Positions 32,488-43,431 of a stretch of DNA of 64,000 bases are shown piece by piece. The notes under the pieces are model-generated. The model was not told the origin of the DNA. It did no database searches and worked only from the letters and a program-made list of their open reading frames with translations. The DNA comes from Adenophora triphylla var. japonica (Eukaryota; Streptophyta; Magnoliopsida; Asterales; Campanulaceae). Position 1 is the stretch's first letter; every line of letters begins with the position of its first letter. The stretch lies in the NCBI GenBank assembly GCA_022495995.1, contig JAFEMH010004866.1, positions 62,001-126,000 on the forward strand. Reading direction: 5' to 3'. The translations under genes and the position numbers were made by a program.

Positions 32488-32776
32488 CTCCCTCCGTCCC
32501 AATCTAAATGTCTCAACTTTCCTTTTTGGGCGTCCCACTTAAAATGTCTCAACCCAAAAAAGGAAAGTTTTTTTTTACTATTCCACCAACTCATTCTCTT
32601 TCCTACTTTACTTTTACACTCACAATATTCTCTCTCCTAACTATTCCACCCACTCATTCTCTCTCCTATTTAATTTTTTATACTCACAACATTTAAATTT
32701 TTTCTCTTTCTTACATCACTTTCCTTAATTCGCGTGCCGAACCCATTTTAAGACACTTAGATTGGGACGGAGGGAG
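32488..32776. mobile_element. Stowaway-type MITE 1
   Basis: 289 bp from CTCCCTCCGTCCCAATCTAA to GATTGGGACGGAGGGAG, flanked by TA on both sides. The terminal 'aatctaaatgtctcaac' and the inner ATTCTCTCTCCTA repeats are typical of the non-coding mariner-related family recurring through this window. Confidence 0.93.
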
Positions 32777-32810
32777 TATTAAACTTAACAAATAATTATA
32801 AAGAGACATA

Positions 32811-33074
32811 CTCCCTCCGTCCCGGCCGACTTAGGATTTTTTGAAATGGCACGGGGATTAAGGAAAAGGTAAATGTTGTGAGTGTAATTTAAAAATAGGA
32901 GAGAGAATGAGTGGAGGGAATAGTAAATTATAATGGCGTTGTGAGTATTAAAATAATGTAGGAGAGAGAATTAGTGGAGAGAATAGTGATTTAAGGTTTC
33001 CATTTTGGGCCGTCCTAAGTCGGGTGGGACGCCCAAAATGGCAAAAAGTCCTAAATCGACCGGGACGGAGGGAG
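32811..33074. mobile_element. Stowaway-type MITE 2
   Basis: 264 bp from CTCCCTCCGTCCCGGCCGAC to CGACCGGGACGGAGGGAG with TA on both sides. The sub-terminal word (GGCCGACTTAGGA) differs from MITE 1, so this is a different subfamily. It lies only 34 bp from MITE 1. Confidence 0.93.
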
Positions 33075-33286
33075 TATTAAAGAAGGTGCTTCATTCAATT
33101 CAATGATGCTATTTAATGAAAGCTTGAAAATGTATTTAGTCTCTATTTTGTCTAGGTACAAGTTTGGGAGGAAAATGAGTGAGCTTGCACTTGAGTCATT
33201 ATATATATATAGACTTGAATCCGTGTTCACAAATAAAGAAGAGAGAAAACGCATCAAAAGATCCTCAAAAATATGACTGGAGTGTT

Positions 33287-33295
33287 CTATTTATA
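33287..33295 (-). promoter_or_regulatory. TATA box of LTR C
   Basis: On - TATAAATAG, about 540 bp from the LTR start at 33834, upstream of the LTR part shared with the right copy. It is a probable promoter of element C. Confidence 0.5.
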
Positions 33296-33834
33296 CATGG
33301 GAGAAGAGGGGACAAGTTAGGAAACAACCGAGGAAATCTAATTCGAAAAAAAAATAGAATGTTGCAGGAATTGGGGGGGGCGTGGGCACCCATATGAGGG
33401 GGGTAACTTCACCCCTTTGGACAGAATCTAAATTTATTTCTGGAATTTGAGAGCGTCCGCTCCTTCCCTCGGGGTGCTTGTGCTCCTTGTGCTCGTTGAC
33501 TTGTACTTTTATCGACAAACTTTTGGAGGTCATAACTTTTTCATACGGACTCTGATTGAAACGTGCAATATATGGTTGAAAAGCTCTCGTCGAATAATAT
33601 CCAATATTAGTGATTTCTCAAGGTCAAATCCTTCTTGTCCTTCTGTAATTTCCATTATTTTCTCTTTTGCCGCTCCGCTGTTGACCGTTCCTTTTTTTAC
33701 TCATTAAGGTCATAATCCTTGAATTTCTCCTTTCTTTTCCCTGTAGTAATAAATACTCCAAAAATCCATCAAAACACCCAAGGTTGAGCATCAAATAGAT
33801 CTAAAAATATATCATTAGGATGAGTGAAAGCACA

Positions 33835-36544
33835 ACCACCAAATACCCCCAAACTTATTTTTTGCTCGTACTCAAGTAAAACAAAAACTAAAATAAAATA
33901 ATAAACTACTTTCTAAACTACGAAAAAATTAAATAATAAAATAGAAGTATATATTTTTGGGATGTTCTCATTATATAAAGAGTTGTTAGCTATATAAGTC
34001 TCAGATATTTTCAAACAAACATAATGTATAAGTATCATTATAAACATGGGATTACACTTACATTGATGAATCTACTTACAATTATTCACCACAGAATGAT
34101 AATATAAATGAATAATGGGAGATCATCGTTACCAAAATAAGATATTTTATATGGTCACTTGTGTTATGCTCTAATGAAAATAAGATGAAAATTTTACATA
34201 TAGACACTCATATGCATATTTAACCACAATTATCAACACAGCTACTATTTAGTGATAAAATATAACTTTATATCTTATAATGCATCCAGACAATCGTGGG
34301 CTAGATTCACGGCTACAAATGAAGGTAAGAGCATACGAAGTCAAGCAATAGAAACTAGAAAGTCTTCAAATATATCCTCACTTAATTGTATCTCTCCGCT
34401 CATCGATGCCAACCCAACGTTTCAACCCCCAAACTTAGAATTTTTCATGGTTGATCATCTTATTTTCTTTTTTTTGGTCACTTTCCACTTTAACACAAGC
34501 TGATAAGGCTTTTTTCAGATTTTCTTCATCTCTTCTTTCTTTTCTTTTTCTTTGCATATATATAAAGTTCAAGAAAAATATTATACATTCAATACTTTGC
34601 ACATGCCTATCTTTTCAATATAATGCTTAAACCTTTTCTTTCCTTTGTTGACCTCTTTCCACTTAATCCCTTGATATCCCAAGCACAACTCACAATTTCT
34701 CGTTCATTCCCTAGTTTTAATTTCTTGAAAATGTGAGAAAATAGTGTATAAGTGTAAGAGTAGAATAATGTGGGTACAACATGAAGGTGAATGGAGGTCT
34801 AAGATAACCTCACTTTGTGAGAGATTTCCATTCTTATTGAAGCTCAAAAGGGGTTCTATCGAAAATTTTACAAGTGATGAGAAAGTTAAAGGTTCACATT
34901 AGGGTTCAAAGAAAAAAATCATATATCACTCCCTGAATTGCCTATTTGATGTGTTAATGACAGCCATGCAAACATGTTCTAGGAACCTCGAGAATGCCAA
35001 AGTGATCCTATAAAGGTCTCATAAGTTGGTAACAATGATCAAGAAAATAACATGAAAGTGAAAGGTGAATTAATCATAATGTACATGTTTCAATGTAATC
35101 ATATCATTATATTGATAATAACACTTAAGATATAACATTAAAGAACACTCAAATCATCATAGACTTTAGCTAACATCCCAAAATATGATAAAAAAAAATT
35201 AATTAATTTTTCTATTTTTTCGGAGGGTGATACTATATACGCTCCCCTATAAACGTACAAACACGGAGAGACCCACAAAGAGTGACTTAAAATAAACATT
35301 GCCTGCCCCCAAACTCAAACCATACTATGTCCTTAGAGCATAAAAAAAATAGAAGCATGTCTTAGGTTCAAAGGTTGACAAGACACAAGTAAAAAAGAAA
35401 GCAAAATAAATGTTATCTAATTGGGTTGCTTCCCAAGAAGCTCATTTGTTTAGAGTTATTAGCCCGACTGTCCCCAATTTTGCTTGGGTTTGGATTTCAC
35501 CTTTCTTTCTTTGGCCCACTTCATGTTTTCGCGAGTCCTTACTTTCAGATCAAGCCTATGTAAATTCCTTGAGATATGAGATCATTTAACTATCAAGGGA
35601 ATTTTCACGTTTGCGCTTTTTGGGATTTTCCACTTGTGGCCTCTTACCACGATTTCCACCATCATGTTGAACAAACTCCGTCTCCTCCATGCCCTGCTCA
35701 AGCCATGTTTTCTCTACATTATCCGAATCATCTACCTTCTCTATATACCAACTTAAACTTTCACAAGTTAATCCATCCTTAGAGTCATCATTAGGGATCT
35801 CATAGACAAAATCTTCCTTTGAATCATCTAAAAGGTGGTATATCACTAAAGTAAAATGACTCATAAGTTGGATCATAAACTACTTGTTCCCCATCATCAT
35901 TAATTAGGGTTGAAGATTGCTCTTCAGGTGGTGGTGGATCATCTTAATAGCTTGGCTCACAAGTCGGATCATACACCAGTTCTTCTCCATAATTGTTAAC
36001 TCTCCAAATCTGAATTGAAGGTTGCTCTTCATGTTGTGATGGTGGTCGTGTCTCACAAGTCGGATCATCGGCGACCTCATCATCCTTCCAAACCTTGTTT
36101 GAATGATTTTCTCAACCTCGTTTATCCGAGTTCAAAGGTGGCTCAAGTAACATTGTCAAGGTACGAAGGGGAATGTTTTTTGCACCTTTGGAAAATACCG
36201 AGGAAAATATGTGCTATATGGATAAACATTAGTGCATTAGAATAAACACCACAAATAAAACGCACCTCTTGAATAATATAATTTACAAAATTTATATTTG
36301 AAACTAGTTTTATTGATTGTTTTAATTGTTCGATCAGTTGTTGGGACAAACTCTGTCTGACCAACTAATCATTGATGCTCATTCCATACATCCCTTAAAA
36401 ACTATCTCACACATTAATTTTATATAAAAAAATAAAAAAATAACTAAGAAAAAGAATTAAGAAAAATAAAAGAAAACTTATTTATAATGTTGAAAATTAA
36501 ACTGTGGATCATAAAACAATTACCCGGTAACGGCGGCAAAAACT
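33835..36544 (-). mobile_element. Internal region of non-autonomous LTR element C
   Basis: Next to the left LTR is AAGTTTGGGGGTATTTGGTGG on - (33835-33856), a clear polypurine tract. At the right end TGCCGCCGTTACCGGG on - (36537-36523) is a mutated tRNA-Asp-type primer site. The 2.7 kb between is AT-rich with no gag or pol. The words 'gggttgcttcccaagaagc' (35421-35440) and 'tgtccccaattttgcttggg' are common in the 3' region of Athila-like and related non-autonomous elements. It must have depended on proteins from other elements. Confidence 0.75.
35855..36105 (-). repeat. About 2.5 tandem copies of a ~100-bp unit in C, remnant of an acidic ORF
   Basis: CTCA(C/T)AAGT(C/T)GGATCAT recurs at 35858, 35949 and 36049. 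It is followed in the first two by a CCATCATCATTAATTAGGGT-like word and GAAG(A/G)TTGCTCTTCA. Read on -, neighbouring 35586-35876 is open for 96 codons and rich in Asp, Glu and Ser (EIPNDDSKDGLTCESLSWYI). It may be the decayed end of an ORF, but no family is recognised. Confidence 0.55.
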
Positions 36545-37657
36545 TGATGGAAAAAAACCAACTTAGCAATAAAAACCTCGCAAGTGCACGAGTGATCGGT
36601 GTAGTAATATTCACGAGCAAGAGTCAAATCCACATGTAATTGTGTTATCAACTGTTCGACTCTTATCATTTAAACAAAAAATAAAGGACTAGGTTGTGGT
36701 TTTGATTTTAATTGACTGCTTATATAATTAAACTTAATTAACAACTAAAACAAGAAAATAAACAATGCAAGTTAAGGATTGTCGAATTCAATAGAAAAAA
36801 GATCTATGTAATGGATTAATATATATTTCACCAATATGTAAATTAACCATACAATCAATCCTTGTTGTGGGTTCATTCTCTTTAGTAAAATTAGACATTT
36901 TCACGTACTCAATTTAGTATTCTCCAAATATCACACTTTCTGCTAATTTCGTATAATACTCAAAAACCCATTAAAATCCTATAAACAAATAACCTACAAT
37001 TTGTTTTGCAAACTAATGACACACCGAAATTATATTCTTTAAAAGTCCGATTTTGTATGGATCAAACAATCTATTAACAATCACCAAACACAAATTTAGT
37101 TAAAACACCAATCACACACTCCCTCTGTCCCAGATTAGTGCGGACTTATTTCCCTTTGGGTCCGTCCCAGATTAGTGTGGACTGTCAAAAATGGCAAAGA
37201 ATCTTTACTATTCCACCCATTCATTCTCTCTCCTACTTTAGTTTTACACTCACAACACCAATCAACTTACTATTTCTCTCACTCATTCTCTCTCATATTT
37301 AATTTATCATACTCACAAACAACTCCTCCACCTATTTCTCTGTCCTACTTTTTCTTAATTCTTGTGCCACAATTTTTGGTCCACACTAATATGGGTCGAA
37401 GGAAGTATACATATGTGACTGTATGTAGCTAGAAAACATTGATTTAAGAACACTTTTAAATTTTAAAGAACCCAACGTTTTATTGATTACAATATTAATT
37501 AATACATATAGAATTGATACACATTACCTTCACTACGCTGATAAAATGAGATTTAGCCACTCATATTAATGATGAAAATCGGCAAATCTTTACTTGAATG
37601 TATAAAATTTTAAATTGAATCTTAAATAAAAAACTTGAATCTTTAATTACACAAAGT
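36545..37657 (-). mobile_element. Right (5') LTR of element C, truncated
   Basis: On - it ends CCATCA next to the primer site (left edge 36545). It aligns with the left LTR blocks as far as TTAATTACACAAAG (37657), after which similarity stops. It therefore lacks the U3 start, and a target duplication cannot be tested. It carries one Stowaway-type MITE (37119-37405) that the left LTR lacks, and it lacks both Helitrons. Confidence 0.8.
37119..37405. mobile_element. Stowaway-type MITE 3 (decayed ends)
   Basis: Starts CTCCCTCTGTCCCAGATTAG and ends TAATATGGGTCGAAGGAAG. TA follows on the right; the left TA is lost. Present only in the right LTR of element C, so it inserted after the two LTRs were formed. 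Confidence 0.85.
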
Positions 37658-38018
37658 TTATTCGAATTGATATATAAAAAAAAGAACATAAATGTTATAA
37701 GGTACGGTGGGAGTAGTTCTTTAATAATGACAATAAATATTTCTTATTATAGTTTATGAATATGTTAATCATTTAATTAGAATATTAAAAATAATATTTT
37801 AGTTACCTAATAATATAACAAGCTAATATTTTGTTTTAAAACTATTAGTTAGACCATGCATAATGGTGAACCAATTTTGGCTCACCATATCAATTCCTTT
37901 GTAAATAGTAATTGGTCGATCACACTTATAGCATTAAGCTGAAATTGGATCAACCTTTGAACGGTTTTTTTTCCATCTTGTGAACGAGTTTGTGAGCAGA
38001 CTCGGTTCGAAATGTATG
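37658..38018. other. AT-rich spacer, nothing recognised
   Basis: There is no ORF or terminal repeat. 'gcataatggtgaaccaattttggctcacc' (37858-37886) is a short imperfect hairpin (TGAACC/GGCTCA) possibly marking a decayed TIR end; no partner was found. Confidence 0.3.
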
Positions 38019-38020
38019 TA

Positions 38021-38305
38021 CTCCCTCCGTCCAACCTTAGTGTAGACTAAGGTGGTGGGCACAATAACTAAGGAATATTATTAAGATAATGAAAATGTGT
38101 GGTAGAAAATGAAGAGAGAGAATGAGTGGAGTGAATAGTAGGTTGATTGAATAAATTGTATGGTAAAAAATGAAGAGAGAGAATGAGTGGGTGGGGTAGG
38201 GAAAATAAAAAATAATAAAAATCTTTCTAATAATTTTGACAGTCTACACTAAGGTGGGACGGACGAAAAAGGAAAGAAGTCTACACTAAGGTGGGACGGA
38301 GGGAG
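38021..38305. mobile_element. Stowaway-type MITE 4
   Basis: 285 bp from CTCCCTCCGTCCAACCTTAG to CTAAGGTGGGACGGAGGGAG with TA on both sides. Inner AGAGAGAATGAGTGG repeats are shared with the other copies. Confidence 0.93.
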
Positions 38306-38685
38306 TATTTTGTAATTTTACCATACTCTAAATGTTATTATTTGAAAAAATTATGTTTTCAAATTTTATATTTTTTTTCTATAGAAATAAAGTTTTCATA
38401 ACTTTTTGTAAATACTAACATTGGATCAAATTCATATACCATTACATTAGTATTCAGTTTTCACCAATAACTAATTTATAATTTTTTATATTTCTCATTA
38501 ATCAACTTTTTTTTTCTTTTTTATAATTCTTTTGACTAATATCATTTTTTGATTATCTCCATTTATCATCATTAAACTTGTATTAAGTTTTCACCAATTA
38601 TTATTTCATAAATAATTATTTTTATAAGAAAACATTGAATGTATTTGAGACTCTTGAGTTATCAAAGTAATCATCTAATAGTATA

Positions 38686-38962
38686 CTCCCTTTGTCCCAT
38701 TTTAAATCAGATTTATTTGCGTTTTGATTTATCTCATCTCAAACCGAACTACTCAAAATAACAAAGAATTTTCATTATATTTCCACTCATTCTCTTTTTT
38801 ATTTTACTTTTATATTAACAACACCAATTAATTTTATATTTCTTTAACTCATTCTCTTATACTTTAATTTTCATAATCATAATACCTCTCTGCTACCTCA
38901 CTTTTTCTTAATTATCATGCTCAAAAGTTAATCTGTTTTGTTTTAAGGTGAGACGGATGGAG
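38686..38962. mobile_element. Stowaway-type MITE 5 (older)
   Basis: 277 bp from CTCCCTTTGTCCCATTTTAA to TTAAGGTGAGACGGATGGAG, TA on both sides. Several end substitutions point to an older copy. Confidence 0.85.
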
Positions 38963-39062
38963 TATATAGTTGTATTCTAGCTATCAAAAGACACTAGTAC
39001 AAAAGAATTTGATATTTTCTTCATTATGTTTAGATAGAAAAAGTTATTTGTATAGTAAAATA

Positions 39063-39345
39063 CTCCCTCCGTCCCGCTCACTTTACACTTATTTTCATTT
39101 TGGGTCGTTCCAGCTCACTTGACACCTCCCAAAAATAGCCTACTTTTTATATTTTTATATTAGATGGATCCCACCACTCATTCTCTCTCTTCATTTTCAA
39201 CCACTCAATTTATTCAATCAATACTACTATTTATCACACTCATTCTCTCTCTTCATTTTCTATCACACATTTTTTTTATTTTATTCTTTTTTTCTTAGTT
39301 CTTGTGTCCACCTCTTCAGTGTCAAGTGAGGTGGGTCGGAGGGAG
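39063..39345. mobile_element. Stowaway-type MITE 6
   Basis: 283 bp from CTCCCTCCGTCCCGCTCACT to AGTGAGGTGGGTCGGAGGGAG (last 20 bases considered), TA on both sides. Sub-terminal ACTTGACAC/GTGTCAAGT words pair. Confidence 0.92.
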
Positions 39346-39540
39346 TATAAAGTTAACTATTAAAGGTTAACTCATATAGTAACAATTATTATAATTTAGT
39401 ATTATTAGCTAAGATCATTAAAATCAAAAGTCGCCTAGTTCATGAGTCAGCACCGGATGGCTTCACAAAATGAAAGATATTTCATCAAAATTTGTTCACA
39501 TGGGGCATAGGCATACTTAATCTTCTTCCTTGATTTTTAA

Positions 39541-39780
39541 TGTGCTCCCTCCACCCTTACCGTAAATGATCTTTCTATTTTTTTTCGTTAACACAAATAT
39601 ACTTTAAGTAATAATTTAGGTTGATTTTATTATAGTAATTAAAATTTAAAATTTGTTATTGATACATCATTATAAATACTATTAATTACAAATTTTAAAT
39701 ATTCATTCGGCTAATTAGATCAATTTAAAATTATTTTTTAATAATTAAAAAAAAATTATTATTTTGGAACGGAGGGAGCA
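39541..39780. mobile_element. MITE with TGCTCCCTCC ends (Stowaway-related)
   Basis: Ends TGCTCCCTCCACCC and GGAACGGAGGGAGCA are inverted. It is about 240 bp and very AT-rich inside. TA target bases are not clear. It is probably a diverged relative of the neighbouring copies. Confidence 0.65.
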
Positions 39781-39976
39781 GTGTATATGAATAGATTTAA
39801 TACTGAACCTTGCAAGGAGAAAAGTGTTAGAAAAAACTGAATTCTTCTAACACCAACTCAATAAATTTAGGGAAGGATTCTTTACAATTAATCAAGATGT
39901 GAATTTGGGACCCGCGAACAAAAAGCCACCTTAAAAACTTTAGACCATAATCTAACAAAATCTAACAAAAAAGATA

Positions 39977-40274
39977 CTCCTTCCGTCCCGCTCGAAGTGT
40001 CTCAAAATGAGATCGGCACGGAAATTAAGAAAAGTGAGGTAAAATAGAGAAAAAGGTTAAATGTTGTGAGTATGAAAAATTAAATAGGAGAGAGAATGAC
40101 TGGGAGGAATAATTAGGAGAGAGAATGTTGTGAGTGTAAAAGTAAAGTAGGAGAGAAAATGAGTGGGGTAGGAAGAGTATAAAAATAATAAAAAAATTTC
40201 ATTTTGGAATTGAGACACTTTAAATGGGACGCCCAAAAAGAAAAGTTGAGACACTTCGAATGGGTCGGAGGGAG
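39977..40274. mobile_element. Stowaway-type MITE 7
   Basis: 298 bp from CTCCTTCCGTCCCGCTCGAA to TTCGAATGGGTCGGAGGGAG, TA on both sides. Inner sequence resembles MITE 1 in reverse (GAGACACTT / AAGTGTCTC words). Confidence 0.92.
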
Positions 40275-40653
40275 TACTAATTATTCAAATTAGATTGAAA
40301 ATAAATGGCTAAAATATCTTTCAATAAAGAATCGTTAGAAAGAATTTAGGCAAAACTATCATTTGGGCCACCCAACTTTAGCACATTATTCACATATGTC
40401 ATCAAAGTATTAAAATATTCAACTTTGTCACTCAACTATACCATGTCATTCAAATAGGTAGCAAATATTCAAAAATATTCAACCTGACCACTCAACTAAC
40501 TTAATCTATGCAAATGTACCTAACAAATGGATGATCTTTAACTTTTTCTGTTATTTGATTTCAAAATCTCTTTTAAACCCTTCATAATTTGATGTTCTTT
40601 TTTTTTCATTAGTTAGTTTCAATATCTTTGTTCTACTCCTCAATTAAATAGTA

Positions 40654-41007
40654 CTCCCTCCGTCCCACACCAAAGTTTCACCTTGGTGTGGACACGCTTT
40701 TTAAGAAATTTAATTAAAATGGGTAGAAAATTTGAGGAGAGAGAATGTAAAAATTAAATGTGTGGTAGGAAATAGGAGAGAGAATGTAAAAGTTAAAAAT
40801 ATTTAATAGGAGAGAGAATGAGTGGAAGGAATAGTAAATTAATATATGAAATATGTGGTAGGGAATAGGAGAGAGAATGGTTTTTTTGTAAATATAAGGA
40901 AATGATAAGAGTATAAATATATGAAAAACTTTCCATTTAAGGAAGGGAACCTCGAAGTGGGGCGGACCAAAAAAGAAAGGTGGAACCTTGAAGTGGGACG
41001 GAGGGAG
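40654..41007. mobile_element. Stowaway-type MITE 8 (354 bp)
   Basis: From CTCCCTCCGTCCCACACCAA to TTGAAGTGGGACGGAGGGAG with TA on both sides, nested in the MULE-like element. It is longer than its relatives because of repeated GGAGAGAGAATG segments. Confidence 0.92.
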
Positions 41008-41249
41008 TAATAAATTGATAATGATTGCAATTATAATTTTTAAATAGTACATTTGAAATGTAACTTTTCTTATTTTTAAAAAAATAAACATTTCAGGTGT
41101 CAAAAAAATTAATATAAACATGTCAATGAAAGTTGAACAAGAAAAATTTGCAGAAAGTTCATATATTAATATTTTTATAAAAATATAAACATGTTTATAA
41201 AAGTTGAATTATAATTTAAAGCCTTTAGCTTATTCTTCCTTTCCTACTA

Positions 41250-41790
41250 ATCAATTCTTTGACACAAGGTAACGAGAAAGCCCGCAGGCCTATAGTGGAT
41301 CCTAAAAAAAAAAAAAAAAAAAAAAAAGAAGAAGCCAAAATTGATATGAAATCATGAAAAACTGAAGTGACCAAGTATGCGATCCTATCTGCGCAGATGA
41401 CGTCTGGTATGAGCTGTGAGGTTTCTTGATATAAATTTATATAATATAGATGGCTTCCTCGAACTTCTTATCCTCTCCCCCATCATAGTGAACCTCTCCT
41501 TGTGATCGATCCGGAATGGATCGGTTAAACATTCCATTAGGGAGCCTGGTCTTGACTCAACACATATTTACAGCTACGAGACTCGTCTTTAATAAGTTCT
41601 ACTCTTGAGAAATGATTGGGAGAAGGATAGTGCACCATCCATCAATCCAATCGTACTATATCTTCTAAGCATGTGCTAAGGTAAGCCTATCGAGACAGGT
41701 TAGAATGGTAGGGATAGGTGCTAGGAGCTAAGCCAAGCAGATCTTGCGAGTGCATACGGAAGCATTCAAATAGGAGGAAATCAAATTGTG
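41250..41790. other. Possible captured sequence inside the MULE-like element
   Basis: The stretch has balanced base composition against an AT-rich background and contains a run of 24 A (41306-41329). The words GATCGATCCGGAATGGATCG and AGCCTATCGAGACAGGTTAG occur. There is no ORF. MULEs often carry host fragments (Pack-MULEs), and an organellar or gene origin is possible but cannot be told without a search. Confidence 0.35.
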
Positions 41791-42273
41791 TGACCAATTT
41801 TTGGGCAGCAAAACCTCAACGGATCCTAATTTGACCGATAATTAAACAATATAAATAATTTATTGACTATCGATTATAGATAAAAATTCGCAAATTTTAT
41901 CGAAACAAGATCAGTAGACAGTCAAAACCTAAAATTTTAGTTGATATTTCTCATTTCTTCAAATTTTATTGACCGTAAATTGACTTTTCTTGTTCAATTT
42001 TTTTGTTTATATCTAAATAATAACAATTTAAAATTTCAAAAATATAATTCTTGTTTACTTTATGAGGGATGTAACGGAGATTTTGAAACCAAATAACAAA
42101 AAAAGATAACGATCATTCATTTGCATAGTAATTTAATTAATTGAGTGGAAAGGTTGAATATTTTGAAATTTTGGTGACCTATTTGTTTAACATGATAAAA
42201 TTGAAAGGCAAGATCGAATATCTTGGAGTTTTGATCTTATAAGAATAATGTGTTAAAGTTTGAATCGGCTATA

Positions 42274-42558
42274 CTCCCTCCGTCTCATGTCAATGAACAC
42301 CAACTTTATGGATGTAGAAATTAAAAAAAAGTAAGAGAGAAAAAGTGAAAGAAAATGTTGTGAGTATGAAGAATTAAATAGGAGAGAGAATGAGTGAGAG
42401 AAATAGTTAGAAGAGAGAATGTTGTGAGTGTAAAAGTGAAGTAGGAAAGAGAATGAGTGGAGGGAATAGTGAATATTCTTTTTCATTTTGGATAGTATCC
42501 ATTCACGTGAGACGTTCCAAAAAGAAAATAAGTGTTAATTCACATGGGACGGAGGGAG
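42274..42558. mobile_element. Stowaway-type MITE 9
   Basis: 285 bp from CTCCCTCCGTCTCATGTCAA to TCACATGGGACGGAGGGAG with TA on both sides. It lies within the right terminal repeat of the MULE-like element. Confidence 0.92.
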
Positions 42559-42583
42559 TATAATAATTTCGCCGAAGAATCTA

Positions 42584-43143
42584 TAATAAAGGTAAATTAA
42601 AGGGGCCGGTGAGAGGAAGGACGGATGTTATAGCAAAAGGAGACAAAGCATGGTGTCTAGGCTCAGGCTTTTTGCCTCTGCTTTACTTTCTTCCTAATCA
42701 TCTTTATTATAATTGAAAAAAAATTATAATCAACCCATCTTTTCAGGAAATTTCATTGTCAGTTGAAATGTCACTCATTTTCCCATTTTTTTTTTTTTTT
42801 TTATATTACTATTCGTCTAAAAAATAATCACCTTCAAAGAAAATTAATAATTGAAGATTCAGTAAACACGATCCGAATCGATATTAGCCAATCAATAGAT
42901 CGAATTACAGCTTATTTGACTTGAGTCACGAACAGACGAATAGCCGAGATAGTATACGGCTGATACCCTACAACTTATTTGACTTGAAATCACGAATAAA
43001 CAAATAGTCGAGATAGTATACGGCTAATATTCTATGACGTGATGATTAGATAAGGTATTTAGTTCGTAATAAATTGTATAGAACAATTTAAATCTCAAAT
43101 AATGAAAATGAAATTACATTTTTACGTTGGGAGTAATATAATA
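42584..43143. other. Spacer with a ~75-bp direct repeat
   Basis: TTATTTGACTTGA...TCACGAA.A.AC.AATAG.CGAGATAGTATACGGCT occurs at about 42912-42972 and 42976-43028. The rest holds no ORF. Confidence 0.7.
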
Positions 43144-43431
43144 CTCCCTCCGTCTCACATAAATGTGGACTCACTTTTTGAGTGTGGGAATTAAGGAAAA
43201 GTAGGAGAGAAAAATTGGTGGAGGAGGTGTTAGTGAGTATGAAAAATTAAATAGGAGAGAAAATGAGTCGGAGGAATAGTTAGGAGAGAGAATGTTGTGA
43301 ATGTAAAAGTGAAGTAGGAGAGAGAATGAGTGGGTGGAATAGTGAATATTTGTTTCCATTTTGGGCAGTCCACATTTACGTGGGACAGACCAAAATGGAA
43401 ATAAGTCCGCATTTACGTGGAACGGAGGGAG
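43144..43431. mobile_element. Stowaway-type MITE 10
   Basis: 288 bp from CTCCCTCCGTCTCACATAAA to TTTACGTGGAACGGAGGGAG, TA on both sides. The CATTTACGTGGGAC block near the right end is doubled. Confidence 0.92.

Larger units (their letters stand above)
32313..33213 (-). mobile_element. Helitron 2 (small, with two Stowaway MITEs inside)
   Basis: On - it starts TCTATATATATATAATGACT (right edge 33213) and ends with a decayed hairpin GCATTTAACGCGCGGGTG followed by TAGCACTAG|T (left edge 32313). The right LTR of element C has the uninterrupted site (AATAAAAAACTTGAATC). Without the MITEs at 32488-32776 and 32811-33074 only about 350 bp remain. The 5' flank is G rather than A, so the insertion point may be off by a base or mutated. 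Confidence 0.65.
27430..33834 (-). mobile_element. Left (3') LTR of element C, expanded by nested insertions
   Basis: Three blocks, 27430-27514, 31648-32312 and 33214-33834, align in order with the right LTR (36545-37657) or carry the LTR start. On - the LTR starts TGTGCTTTCACTCATCC (right edge 33834) next to the polypurine tract. The left edge near 27430 is approximate. Two Helitrons fill the gaps. Shared words include ATCACACTTTCTGCTAA and GGTTCATTCTCTT. Without insertions the LTR is about 1.4 kb. TATAAATAG on - lies at 33287-33295. Confidence 0.8.
40349..42573. mobile_element. MULE-like element with ~200-bp terminal inverted repeats
   Basis: The left arm (40349-40590: GGCAAAACTATCATTTGG, CAACTTTAGCACATTATTC, ATTCAACCTGACCACTCAAC, GTTATTTGATTTCAAAATCTC) pairs with the reverse complement of 42065-42573. 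The right arm is interrupted by MITE 9. Flanks AAGAATTTA (40340-40348) and AAGAATCTA (42575-42583) match at 8 of 9 bases, the duplication length of Mutator-like elements. There is no transposase. The interior holds MITE 8 and a compositionally different segment at about 41250-41790. Confidence 0.75.

Noticed and set aside
41250..41790. Nuclear copy of mitochondrial DNA
   Set aside because: Composition is suggestive, but I recognise no organellar gene; kept only as an unnamed captured segment.
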